A stretch of DNA of 64,000 bases, taken from the NCBI GenBank assembly GCA_034096865.1, contig JAWQFJ010001812.1, positions 48,501 through 112,500 on the forward strand, given 5' to 3'. The stretch is from Theodoxus fluviatilis. Lineage: Eukaryota; Mollusca; Gastropoda; Cycloneritida; Neritidae. Below the pieces are notes generated by a model, which saw only the letters and a list, made by a program, of their open reading frames with translations, had not been told where the DNA came from and searched no databases. The translations under genes were made by a program, and so were the position numbers. This document shows positions 22,353-34,744 of the stretch, in pieces (within the stretch, counting starts at the first letter, position 1; each line of letters begins with the position of its first letter).

Positions 22353-22575
22353 GCCTGCCTACCTGTCTGCCTGCCCGTCAGTCCACTTGCCTGTTTGTTA
22401 TTATAACTGTCGTTATGCTTTCTTTGTCGTTTTGTTTATTGTTTGCATTTTTAGTCATTTCATTTTACTTTTTGTCTCTCTGCGGGTTTGTTTTTTTCGT
22501 AAGTGTGAGTGTGTGCGTAAGTGTGCTTGTGCATGCGCGCGCGCGTGCGCGCGTGTGTGCCTGTGTCTTTGTGTC

Positions 22576-24660
22576 TCTTTCCGTTTTTCATGTCACATTC
22601 AGCCCGTCTATTTCAGCATCTACTTCTCTGTGTGTATGATTAAGTTCACATGGACACAGTGTGGTTGCACTAGACAGCACAGGAAGTCATGCACTCCTTT
22701 GCCTTGTCCGCCCAACTATCCCCATCCCACCCACCACCACCTCCAATCCCCCTTCAGTCCCAACCTCTGGCCCCAGAAGCAAAATGGCATTCCTACTGTC
22801 ACTGACCTCCTCGCTTCAAGCCAGCCTAATCCTAGTCCTTCAGCAATAGATCGTTGTCCGAGAATTGTGAGTTTTTGCAAAGAAACGTTTCTCCATTTCC
22901 CTCATCCCGAGTGGCAAGTTCAAAAGGAGTGATTTGGCAAATTGCTAGTTGCAGGCCCATTTTGACAGAGTGGCTAGTGCCTTTCCTCATCCATTCTTCT
23001 TTCCAACGCACCCACGCACGCGCTGGTCGCGAAATCTCGGCGTGACTCACAGAGAAACAAACACAGGCGGCTCAGCCGCCATTTGCATTTTAATCATGGC
23101 GATGAAAATGGGTGGAGTTGCCCCGACACTCGGCACTCGATTCCTCGAGGGCATTTCGTCCCAAAAAAGGAGACCTCTGCTGTAGTTGATGTGAACTCGA
23201 TTAACTCGCTTGACACGAATCCGCGACAGCCTGCGTTCGTCTCGAGGGGTGTTAAGGCGAAGCGATTACAGGGGTCTGGACAGAATCAGTGTAATTTGTA
23301 TTCATTTAGTCTCCTACGTTGAAGAGTTAATGAATCAGAGTGAATGCCAACCCGTGACAAAAGTGCTCTGCTTGATTGTCCTTGCGAAGAGGCTATTTTA
23401 GTCACCCTGACTACGAGTCTCCCGAAATTGAGTGGCTTAGAGTAAGAAACTAGATTTATGCGTTGAAGCTTTTCTTTTTCTCCCTTTCTCTCTCCCTCTG
23501 AAAGAGTAATTTTAAAATTCTAAACTGGGAGATGTGTTTTATGTCATGGATATTCTTGTGAAATGCTCACATAAAGCTACTACGTAATCAACAACAAAGC
23601 AAGATCGAGATGAAAACAGCAGGACATAAATCAGCATGATGAATGTCACGAGAGGACAATGAATCTTCTCTCAGATTTGTTCTTCACAGGCGATTGGGTA
23701 CATGTACATTGCGGTGTTGAATTCTGAAAGCGAGTGTCTCTGCGACTTCAGCCCCAAGATTTGACTGATGTAATGCACTAGTTGAGACTGCCAATGACAG
23801 AACACATTATCGAGCTATCACAAAAAATGCACCGAAGACTTTTGAAGAGGAGCCCAGGCAGCCAGACGTCGCCACCGAGCTAAGTCCATCCCTGCCACAA
23901 CAGCAGACTTCCAGTGTCCTCCTGTCTGTTCGCGACTGTGCAAATCCCAACTTGGACCACAGAGCCATTCCCATGTGCACAGATGACTGCGCAGATATAC
24001 TTCTTCCTCGAGATTCGAGGGACCACCATGATGATGGTGTTTATGAATGAATTAAATGAATACATTTTAATCAAAATTCCGTTCAAAAAGACGCTCATGA
24101 GACTGAGCACGGAAGTCGACATATGATAACCGTGTTGATGTGTTGTTGCATTCATTGCACTCTCTCACACTCGTTTTCTCTAAGACGGGGAAATAGCTAC
24201 TTGTGTGGAAAAATAAGGCGTTAAAAAGTGATCGTGTTGCATTCAACAATGATACATGACTTCATGAAGTGTTCTCCATTTCTATTTATGAAAACTGAGA
24301 AACTGATTTGGGTATCCATAACTAGGCTGACTTGTGACATAGTAAGCATATTCTGCTCTGTTGATATGACTGAGACCTTCCGTCCGATTGCTAAAGGGAA
24401 GTCTGTCATGAATCAACGAGGCGTGTCAGGAATTGATTTCCAGTTAAGTTCAGAAATGAACCCCAAAAAGTATAAGCTCCCAAAACGAATGTGATTATGA
24501 ACATATCCCTGTAGGCAATGAAGTGAATATGTCTAATGTTTCTTCGTGTTAGATGATTCCATTACAGAAAATGCTGATGAAATACTTGTATCAACACATC
24601 CTCAATTTCTGAAAATTTGTTCAGCTTTCCAAGCAAACGACAAGCAGCAAAACGTGATAT
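22576..24660. other. Intergenic, no gene seen
   Basis: Ordinary sequence with short frames only. C-rich CCCACCCACC-type segment near 22715-22770. No gene, RNA or element recognised. Confidence 0.4.
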
Positions 24661-24663
24661 GAG

Positions 24664-24696
<33 letters not shown>

Positions 24697-24855
24697 TATT
24701 ATAGAGACAGAGAGAGAGAGGTGGACAGACAGACATACAGAGAGAGATATTATAGAGACAGACAGAGAGAGAGAGATAGACAGACAGACAGAGAGAGATA
24801 TTATAGAGACAGAGACAGAGAGACAGACAGACAGACAGACAGAGAGAGATATTAG

Positions 24856-24886
<31 letters not shown>

Positions 24887-24890
24887 TATT

Positions 24891-24942
<52 letters not shown>

Positions 24943-24943
24943 T

Positions 24944-24983
<40 letters not shown>

Positions 24984-24988
24984 GATAT

Positions 24989-25030
<42 letters not shown>
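24661..25030. repeat. Compound (GA)n/(GACA)n microsatellite with GATATTA units
   Basis: About 370 bp of GA and GACA repeats punctuated by GAGATATTATAGAGACA or GATATTAGAGA at roughly regular intervals, so a higher-order repeat is present. Confidence 0.95.
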
Positions 25031-25034
<4 letters not shown>

Positions 25035-25284
25035 GGAAACGTGGAAACACAGCTGTGTGAAGAGTGCAGGCGGGAAAGAAGGTTGTTTTCTTATAATCTT
25101 CCTCCAGCGCTGCCGCGTCTGCTAACGTGCGTGCAGGCGGCTGCGTTTCTCTCTGACTCTGTCTGTACCTTCGGGGCAACTCGGGCAGGCTGCAGACTCT
25201 GTCCCAGGTCCGCGTGGGCGGAGATCGAAGCTCCACAGCACGCCTGCCTGCACGCCTGCTGTACCCGTGCCTCTGTGCATGTAT

Positions 25285-25490
25285 GCCCCATGCTGATCTG
25301 GACAGAGACGTGCCGAACAAGCGTGGGAGGGCCTCAGCGGAGGTGTGCTCGTCATTCAAGAGTGAAATGTGCCGTGGGACGTAGGAATGTGGGTGGGATC
25401 AAAGTCTCCGACAAGTATTATTGTGAATGGGCTCAAAGACCTGGTAGTGGCAATTGAAGTCACTAGCTTCTGCCTTGAAGTCTATTTTGT
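25285..25490. repeat. 206-bp direct repeat, copy A1
   Basis: Begins GCCCCATGCTGATCTGGACA and contains GTGGGAGGGCCTCAGCGGAG. Matched with few substitutions and no net length change at 26759-26964. Confidence 0.9.
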
Positions 25491-26758
25491 GTTTTTGTTA
25501 GAAGCGTTTTAAAATATAAGGTTTGCAGACTGAGAAGAGAAATGCATGATCAAAGACTGTAAACAGGACTTTTGCATATTTTCTGTGAATGTATAAGTTT
25601 TCTTTTCCCACCCCACCTCACCTACTACCACCACCCCTCCCCCGAAATTCTACAAGGAAGCTAAAACTTATAAGAATTGCAATTTATCCCATGATTATTG
25701 CAAGAAATTAGTTAGTGATTGTTCATGCAGTGCGAGGACATGTTTACGGATGAGAAAATGTTACCGGAAACACGCTAAAGATGAAGTGTCTTGCACACTA
25801 CTGGAGAGTCTTCTGAAATGTTGTCCAGTTTATCTTAGCACTATCAGTTTGATTGAGAACTCAATAGCAATCATTGCTATATCATAGTGCTTGCAGAGCC
25901 ACAGTGTCTGCAGCAGAGATTGGTGCGAGGGGTTTCGTCGGACACTCCGGGCATAACGTCTGCAGGCAGCTTGACCTCCCAAAGAGGCAGTCTACAATGT
26001 ACCTGAGGGCCAGGTTTGAAGCAGCCGAGAGGGCTTTCTTCTGGATCTGGATGAAGAGGGCTACAAGGAAAGAGAGTGCAAGGGAGGGTACCCAAGGGGC
26101 TGTCTGTGGGGTGTGACAGTACGCCAAGCAGTTCCATCTCCTCTCTGTCTACTAGTTTACAAGGCAGATCATCACGTGTGCGTGGTCCCTTTAGACGGCT
26201 GACGGACATCTGTGGCCCGAAAGTGTCAGGAAGTCAGGGCCGAAATATTTTAAGACGAGGGAGATCTTTTCTCTGAAGACCGTCAGCCATCCCGCTTCCC
26301 AGGAAGTTTCATTCTACTCTGAGAACTCAATAGCAGTCATTACTATGTCATAGAGCATTCTGAAAACGTTAAAATGGCATTACTTCTGTGTAAGCGTTCT
26401 TCCCTTTCTATTCAGCCTAAGAAAGTGTGAGATAAAACAATTAGCCATTTCCTCTGCATCTGCCATTCCTTCCTTCCTATTGTGTCGCCTCCACAACGTT
26501 CCTCTCACTGCTCCCTCACTCCTATACTACATTCCACCAATCTTACCTATGCGTCCTTCCTTATTTCAACATCAGCTTCTCTCCCACCAATTTGCCCCAC
26601 CCTTCTGTAAAACAAACTGGTGTTATTTGCTCCCAGTCTCTCCACGCCTTAAAACCTCATTTCTAAGTCTCAAAGATTCTCCGGCGTGCACATCTCATAC
26701 GCCTGCAGTAAAATCCTGTCTTTAAACTCAGAATACAGAGCTTCGTCAAATATAAAGA
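25491..26758. other. Spacer between 206-bp repeat copies
   Basis: No gene seen. A 33-bp near-identical pair beginning GAGAACTCAATAGC lies at 25855-25887 and 26321-26353, nested between the two larger copies. Confidence 0.5.
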
Positions 26759-26964
26759 GCCCCATGCTGATCTGGACAGAGACGTGCCGAACAAGCGTGG
26801 GAGGGCCTCAGCGGAGGTGTGCTCGTCATTCAGGAGTGAAGTGTGCCGTGGGACGTAGGGATGTGGGTGGGATCAAAGTCTCCGACAAGTATTATTGTGA
26901 ATGGCCTCAAAGACTTGGTAGTGGCCACTGAAGTCTCTAGCTTCTGCCTTAAAGTCTATTTTGG
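26759..26964. repeat. 206-bp direct repeat, copy A2
   Basis: Second copy of 25285-25490, 1474 bp downstream in the same orientation, differing at roughly a dozen positions. Not bounded by visible inverted repeats. Confidence 0.9.
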
Positions 26965-28694
26965 TGTTTTTTTTAAATTATTTTTGCGTAAGAAAAAGAG
27001 GAAAACTGACTAATTATTTACATCATAGGGTGTCCTGATGTGATCACTGAACACTGTAACTTGTTTGTCCAGAGGATTGGTGTTTGACTCTTTAAAGGGT
27101 GGCTTGTATCGGTATGAAAGACAAGTTTAAACATCAACAAACGGCCGGAGCCACTGTATTCCCCCACTTCCATCAGCTGGGATCCTAGTTTTCGCAGCGA
27201 ACTCCAGTAGCTCAGCCAGGGGCGACCCCAAGCGACCAGAAAGGTACCTAGGGTGACTGGCTGCACTGGTGGCGTCACATCGCCAGAGTGCTTCCAGAAG
27301 ACAATGGGCGCCTTCTTCCCTCGACAGGAACGTTACCACACGCCAGCCGTGTCCAGTGGAACATCCGCTTGTATCTCTCCAGCGTACGAGGTCACAGAGG
27401 AAAACGTGATGCTCCACAGAGGAGCTTTGAGATTCAGGAACCTGATGTAGCTGTCGACGAGGAGTCTCCTTCCGGAAAGTTCTTGGTCTGGCCACGGAGG
27501 CTAACGCAGTAACTGCGTCTTCTGATGACCCGCCCAGACAGTGCGCGTCTCCTGTCTACTGCGATAAATTCAGACACTCTTTTCTGACCTTTTCGAGCAG
27601 GAGAGCTGCAGATTTCCCAAGCGGATCAAGCCACTGCATGTAAGCTGCCATGAAGGAAAAGTGTGTCTACTGGAGGCGTTTTCTCTCGCGTGGGCCTCGC
27701 CTTCAGACACCACAAACTGCGTTGTCGCGGAGCTTTGAACGTGACCCACATGTCCACAGGCTGAAAATTCCTTTGGCGATGTCAAGTGAGCAATCGATTG
27801 GATGGATTGAATGATGTCACAAAGCTACGGTTTCTACATGCGATTACCAACAAAATCGCAAAATGAGTGGCGTGGATGTTTTAGGTCTAGAAGAGATACA
27901 ACGACCTAGCGAGACAAAGTCAAAACTGAACATAGTGAACGTCCACATTTTGCATGCCATGTGATAATGTCAAAGTGTGTGAAAGTATGGGCAATCTTTG
28001 TCTGTGGAAACATATTCTCGTCTTGATATTGACACTCACGTTGCCGTCCACACAGTACCATTGTTCTGATGTGCTATGAGACTCTCTTAAAATATTTTAA
28101 GAATAACCTGCCACATGCTAGATTTGTTTGGAAACCTAAGTGACGATTAAAGCTATCTGTTTATTAGTCTGTTCGACGCTTAAGAAACAAAGAAAGAAAG
28201 AAAACACCTCAGAATCGAGTGCATATCTGACGTATCGACGCAACTGAAACATCGCACAGGTAATCCACGTGTCCTGACCTACGTCCTACGCTGGCACAGA
28301 GATTCCTTCCAGCGGCGGGACACTTAAACGCTTTCCATCCTTGTACCTGTGTTGCCAGATGCGATCATCCCCGCATTTGGTTCGGGAGACGACTGTTGAC
28401 AATGACGATATCCCGGCAATAAACTCTATCGCAGCTGCCACAGGCTCTAATACCCTCGTATTTACAAAGGCGTAATCTCCAGTGTAAATACGTGACGGCT
28501 CGATGGATGATTTATCGATTCTCGCAGAGAGACGGCAATCCTTCAGGATGCCCGCATAGTGCCGCTGGGCTCTGACTGGCCCGGGGTCCAATTACTGAAG
28601 GTGTCCCCAGGCAGGCATGCTGGTGCGCAGTGCAGTGGCCGAGGAGCCAGGCAGGTCGTGGAGTGCAGCACGGCAATCTCAGCAAGTAATGGGT
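26965..28694. other. Intergenic, no gene seen
   Basis: 27120-27560 is GC-richer with overlapping frames on both strands (longest 122 codons, minus) but no recognisable domain. The rest is AT-rich. Confidence 0.4.
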
Positions 28695-28700
28695 ACGCGC

Positions 28701-28769
<69 letters not shown>

Positions 28770-28855
28770 TGTGTGTGTGTGTGTTTGTATGTGTGTGTGT
28801 ATAAGTAAGTGTGAGTATGTGAGTGTGTGTTTGTGTGTATGTGCATGTGTGTCCA

Positions 28856-28915
<60 letters not shown>

Positions 28916-28995
28916 TGTGTGTGTGTGCATGTGTGTGTGTGTATGTGTGAGTATGTGTGTGAGTGAGTGAGTATGTGTGCGTATGTGAGTGTGTT

Positions 28996-29026
<31 letters not shown>

Positions 29027-29071
29027 GTATGTTATGTGTGTATGTGTGCATGTATGTATATGCGTGTGTGG

Positions 29072-29114
<43 letters not shown>
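28695..29114. repeat. Large compound (GC)n/(GT)n microsatellite
   Basis: About 420 bp beginning with (GC)9 and continuing as GT repeats with AT, GAGT and TTGT interruptions. Strong Z-DNA potential. Long His/Thr and Cys/Val frames here are artefacts. Confidence 0.97.
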
Positions 29115-29117
<3 letters not shown>

Positions 29118-30178
29118 ACGTGTGTGCTTGAGTATGTTTGCTCATTAAGTGCACATCTGCGCCAGTCACGAACGTCCTGAAACGAAATTACTTCACGACG
29201 AAGCGAGACATCGGCAACACAAAGGGGGGGAAAAGGATAAGTGGCAGCCATGTATGTCGTTTCAGTTTTCGTTTTTTAATTCGGCGTTCCCGTCGTAGTT
29301 GTCGTCGTCACTATTCTCCTGCTATCCAAAAAAGGCGACACGAACATGTTACACGGCGTTCATTCTGAGCGCGCATACAAATGAACTATCCAATGCCAGG
29401 CTCCAGACATATACGTGGAGTATCAGAATCCTGCATGCTAGTACTAGCAACAACAAAATCCTGATTGGAAAATTAGAATGGACTGCATGATTAATGTAGT
29501 GGAGACCTGGGTTGGGTAGGCGTCGCGGAAGAAAAGCTGTAAACAGCGTAGGCCAGTCCCAGTGTTTCAGCTGCGACGACGATTCAAAGACGCAGAGAGC
29601 AAGAACGACGACGGCGACCAGTGAAAACAACAGCAATACGACAACATCGACGCCGGCGATGATAACAATGGCAATGGAAATGCGCTATTTTCGTCGGGTT
29701 ATTTCCCCTCTATGAGTTCATCAATTTGTTATGACTATGGGACAGCTTGTTACACACAGCATCAACCTATTCTGTGCAAACGCTAACAAACAACGCACGG
29801 ACTCTTGGACATGACTCTGTAAAACCACAATTGTTTGGTGCCGTTTTCTGGGCACACGGTGACCCAGGCATGCACTGAAAGAACACACGCTCTCTTTGTG
29901 TGAATTGATCGACCAAATCTGGCTTGGACTGTCATTTTCTCTGCTGACGACGCAACTTCCGTGCAGGCGACCTTCACAAGCAGGAAGTGTGGTGGCCGGG
30001 CATTAGGTTCAGCCTCGTTATCATGTTGTCCAAGCCGTGAGCACCAACATGGCTGACACGAACATGCGATGAAAACACACGATAACGCATGCAGAATTCA
30101 CGCGTTTCAAGCAAGGCGTGCTGTGAAACTGCACTGGGCTGTTATCAACCTTTCCCAAGGCAGAATCCCTTCAACTTC
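29115..30178. other. Intergenic, no gene seen
   Basis: Ordinary sequence; open frames up to 95 codons without domains. Confidence 0.4.
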
Positions 30179-30227
30179 CCCGCCCCCACCCCCCCCCCCC
30201 CCACCCCCCCACCCCCCCCCACCCCCG
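30179..30227. repeat. Poly-C tract with A interruptions
   Basis: Runs of 5-12 C separated by single A. G4-forming on minus. Confidence 0.95.
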
Positions 30228-31725
30228 ATGCTCCCTTCGTGGCGAAGCCTGATTGGTTCTTGCGGCTTAGCTGACTTCATCGCGTTATTGCTAGTTTGTG
30301 GACTCTGATAAGCTGGAATGACGTACGGGTACTTATCAGCTTTGAGTTTGTTCCTTCAGCGATTGCGCTCGTATCCAGTTGCCCTCAAAGTGGCGTCATA
30401 CTGGAATCTCCCTGTCGGACCGCTGTGTTCTCCCCGCGGGAAGTTGTTGAGCTTCATGAATCCACAGCCGCCCGAGTCGAGTGTGTGCCCATGAAGGTAC
30501 AAGAGTAGAATATTCAAACTGATTATCCAGCAGTTATGAATTACCTGGCTTGACGTTTACTGATTCCCCTCTGCTCAGGTCTCCAGGTTTTGTGGACTCG
30601 GCACCGCTGGCGCTTTTGTCGGCTACAGAAGACTGTCATGTTAAACTCGGTGTCAAACGTTTACGATAGAAACCAGCCTGCAGCGAGCCTTATCGCGATA
30701 TGAGGGTTATCGTCTCTCCATGAAGATATATCAGAGACGGCCACTCGCGAAATAACAATGGATCCTCAACAACCATGAAAGAGGTGGTTTCAAAAGAAAA
30801 CAAAAAGTAAAAAAGTCCCTCGGGGTTCCGACATCTTAGGGTTTTTAGTTTCCGGCGGAAGTGTTGCATGCGAAATTTTATTTTTACCTTTCACAGGGGG
30901 CAGTTTAGCTCCCCTCACTTCCGGTATAAACCTGCCGAGCTTAGAAGTTCGGTCGGTGCTGGTCGTCAGCTGAGAGTGTAGAGCGTCTTTTTCCCCAGCC
31001 TGACTTCGCTCTCGCATCCCTCGCCTCCCTCGCCTGGACTGTTGAAGTGGGGGCTCAATTTATGAACAGCTCTTATCTCTCAGAGTGTTCACTTTGCGCT
31101 TTTCCCCCCCACTTTCTTTTTGCCCCTGTAGAGCTGAGGAGCGAAGCCTACTTAGAGTACGTAACAAACACTGAAAGGCAGATCATGACCTCAGTGTCTG
31201 CTGGAAGTCGTTATCTCTAGACTGTTCTAATGCAGCTGATTTGGTAACTTGTTTTATTTGTGATAATGACTTGGTAAACTGCGCTCTGATTGAAATCTAG
31301 CGGAATTTTTTTGCAGCGTATCATTGGCATGCAGAGGAAAAAAGATAGCTAAATGTTATTTCAACGTTAGTTTTTCTTCCTTCAAGAAGCACCAACAATC
31401 AAAATGAGCAACACTTCTAGTTCAAGGGCTCAGGGTCGAGCAGTGCCAGAGCCGGCTCAGAATTGCTTCCTCATTTTGCTGCTGTATGATCACGTACGTT
31501 CCATTCGCTGTTTAGTTTGTCTGATTTAGGGAAACATTATGGTACTTTTGTAATATACTCTTAAATATCAAGATCCTTCTCAGGCTACTATTGTCAACGC
31601 AAAAATATTTGTACAGTGTACTTTTCATATGAGACATCAATAACTGCTCACAAATTATCCATACTGGAGCACATCTTCGATTCTTTTCATCACATTCTTG
31701 AGTATCAAATGCTTTCGGAAACTAT
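30228..31725. other. Intergenic; possible isolated core promoter
   Basis: No gene recognised. A TATAAA box with adjacent ETS-type motifs lies at 30925 (see separate entry). The remainder is plain sequence. Confidence 0.35.
30925..30930 (+). promoter_or_regulatory. Candidate TATA box with ETS motifs
   Basis: TATAAA directly after CACTTCCGG. A second ETS-type site, CCGGCGGAAGTG, lies about 70 bp upstream. Downstream GC-rich sequence could be a 5' UTR, but no coding exon follows in view. Confidence 0.2.
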
Positions 31726-31903
31726 CCCCTTGAAGGTTGGGGGTATGAATAGACTCACGGCGTATCCCTAAGCGATTCGTAAAAGGCGATTAACTTTGGA
31801 AGTCGAAACTTTACTGGCTCTTACTCTACCCAGCTGTCGGTGATTTTGTGATCAATGACCTTACATAGCCGTTGACTTAATTTATTTTGATCATATGTAG
31901 GTC
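31726..31903 (+). repeat. SINE-like dispersed repeat, copy 1
   Basis: GGTTGGGGGTATGAATAGAC then CCCTAAGCGATTCGTAAAAG and GGCGATTAA, followed by CTGGCTCTTACTC. Shares its motif order with the copies at 47851 and 55578 and with the reverse-orientation core at 16644-16710. Confidence 0.6.
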
Positions 31904-32460
31904 AGTTACGTATGGATCCCAAAGGGCTTAGATTTCTCCTCAAATCCGTATCCCTCCGCGAGTGCGCAGACGAAATCCGTCGAGTCACACCCATTCACCG
32001 TATCTTTCCGCCCCACATCAGCACGCGCTGCACGCGCGCCCTACGGCGTCGAGTGCCCATAAAGCTGTCCAGCGCTAGGGTCGTCTTGCCTCCACAGTGG
32101 CAGTGCTTCCTCTTCCTCCGCCTTCCCTCAGCTCTTTCCCCTTTGACAGGACTTTCCCCGCGTCCCGGCTCTTGCTACAGCGCAGCGCGTCTGGGCTTGG
32201 CCTCAGTGATTAGGAGTGAGATCTGACGTGTCCTAGTAGAACATTACTGAGAGTGGTCCTTTCTCTGACCATGATGACGCCGCCTTATCTGAGTCACCAA
32301 GGATTTGTTGTAGGAGTAAATATTCCGTGACCGGGTGGAGAAAAATACCTTTTAAAATCAGAATGTATTTGGTATAAGTTCTTTGCTGTGAAATCTGACA
32401 TTCCATTTCCCCCTCTGATTAGTTCAGTTTGTGGTTCTTTGTGTTTGTCTCCTCGTTTTA
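31904..32460. other. Intergenic, no gene seen
   Basis: Ordinary sequence; one 104-codon frame without a recognisable domain. Confidence 0.35.
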
Positions 32461-32464
32461 TCTC

Positions 32465-32506
<42 letters not shown>

Positions 32507-32841
32507 CATCATCTATTTGTCTTTCTGTTTGTCCGTCTGCATATATGTCTGTGTGTCTGTCTGCGTATTTGCATTTCTGCCTGTTTCTGTGCGTCCGTCC
32601 GTCCGTCTGTCCGTCCGTCCGTCCATCTCTCTGTCTGCCTCTCTCTGCCTTTCTCTGTCTATCTGTCTCTCTCTCTCTATCTGTCTGTCTGTCTCTCTCT
32701 GTCTATCTGTCTGTCTGTCTGTCTTTCTGTCTTTCTGACTTTCTGTGTGTCTGCCTCTCTCTGCCTATATGTCTGTCTGCCTCTCTCTGTCTATCTGTCT
32801 GTCTGCCTCTCTCTGTCTATCTGTCTGTCTGCTTCTCTCTA

Positions 32842-32902
<61 letters not shown>
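32461..32902. repeat. (TGTC)n/(TC)n compound microsatellite
   Basis: About 440 bp of CTGT, CCGT, CTAT and finally pure CT units. All three frames are open as Ser/Leu/Cys/Val repeats, which is an artefact. Confidence 0.97.
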
Positions 32903-32908
<6 letters not shown>

Positions 32909-34744
32909 AACAATAGCCAAGTGGGCCCCTTGTGCAAGCGTTTCCAGCAATACAACATGAATGGTCAGTTGACATAGCTATGAGTGTAGTGAAGAAGTTG
33001 GCAAGCCTAGTGTAAAGAGAGATAAGAGAGATCCCTGACGCTGTTTGTAGGGGCGGTGCCACTTCTTCCCAGGTTGTTAGGCAAGGGGCCGGGCTCCAGC
33101 AGCGTGCTTTGCTCGAGCACTTCATCCCTTTCCTTGCCTCAATCAGTGCGGGCAAGGCGATGCAGCTCACAAGTCTCGCGTGATAAGTAGAAGGTTCGTG
33201 TTACCATCGCCACGCAATAGCAGGAACCTGACCGGGAGCCCGATAAAGTTTGACGGAGAGTTAATTGAATGGCTTGAGTTATGGTAAGCCCCTAGACGTG
33301 AGCAGTTGGTGTGAACAACCTCAAACATGGGTTAATGAAGTTCCCTATCACGGTGCTCACGAGCATCCAGAGTGCACTCCATGGCTGAAAGTGGGGAAGA
33401 TTTATCGACGCGTGAACTGCCTGAAATAAGTAAGATGTCCGAGACTCACACATGATTATCTTGCTTCCGTTGGAAAGTTGATACTGTTGAGCCATCTCAG
33501 GTGGGTGACTGCAGACTTTTCTTGGTTTGATGTCGGGCAAGATCCTTTCAAGGTTCTGCTGACGATCCTTCCTGTCGCCAGGTGCTGGACGTGAGGTCCC
33601 AAGACTGAGACGTTGCAGCATATTCAATCGCGAATGAATCCTCCATATAGCCGCAGACAGTTACTGTTGTTATCATTAAAGAAGGACTATTTTGTGCTGC
33701 ATCACTATTGTTCCTTTTCAAAGTACGTTGCCTTTGTATGGGCTTACAAAGGAGTGAGGAGGCCATGACACACTCTCCATGAAGTGCCAGTCATCCTGCC
33801 TAAATCTCCAATTCAACACGTGGGTGCACTGACATTCTTCTTCTACAACAACAACAACAACAACAGCCGAACCATCAGAAGCAGCACCAGCAAAGAAGGC
33901 AATATTTCCGCTCAAAGATCTGTTACATGATTCTGAAACTTTCGCTGGTGATAATCAAGCATGGTAGTGTGGAGAGCAGCGCCGCTCCATGCTATGCGGT
34001 AGCATTTATTCTCTGACTTGTGCTCCACAGGCTTTTGCTTGCTTGACCGGCACGCCGCAGACGAGGCTACACGTATATGGACTCATGAAGATGATGTCGT
34101 ATCATCATTCAAGAGTGAACTTACCGTTATCTCTCCTCTGACGCTTTGCAGGTGTGAGATCTCGACTAAGATAACGGTGTTTCCCTCGTGCCAGGCCCTA
34201 ACAGATGAATGCACCTGTTTCAAGCATCCATAGCTGCATTTGTATCACCAGAGTGAGATATCAAGAAGGGATCTGTCAGCCCACACCGCCCTGAAGAAGA
34301 CTGACCACTTAAGGGCTGCTCTTTGCTGGAATACATGCATCCTACTGCACGCCACTTCAAGCCTGTACCGCTCTGCAGGCTTTCTTTCAAGGAGCTGTCC
34401 TGATGGGAACTTTGGCTCTGAACGCATTTGAAGCTATCGAGCATCTACAACATCAACCTACTCTTAATTACACTCATGCGGCGCCAGTTTAGAAAAACAC
34501 GCGACATTTACATATGTATTAACCCAAATGTAGAGTAGCTTATCAAATACAAGACAGTTTGTGCTTAAATCTGACATTTGAAATTCTTCGTTGCCATATG
34601 CATACTGCATATGTCTTTGCGTCTTTTTCAGTCTCAAATGGAGATATAGAAAAACAAGTGCTGAAAATTTTAGATACGGTATGCGAGATCCCGTAGATGT
34701 TGCATATGTTGTGAAAGTGCTGGTATGTACTTCAACATATACGC
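32903..34744. other. Intergenic, no gene seen
   Basis: Ordinary sequence with a short (ACA)n run at 33844-33864. No gene or element recognised. Confidence 0.4.

Noticed and set aside
27018..27512. GC-richer segment with overlapping frames, considered as an exon
   Set aside because: No recognisable domain and the two strands are equally open; no supporting splice structure.
28512..29251. Long His/Thr- and Cys/Val-rich open frames
   Set aside because: They are translations of the GT/CA microsatellite. The same applies at 3200-3749, 22057-22932, 43536-43991, 54929-55333 and 62390-62783.
32388..32977. Ser/Leu/Cys-rich frames of up to 182 codons
   Set aside because: All frames of the TGTC/CT microsatellite are open; no independent coding evidence.
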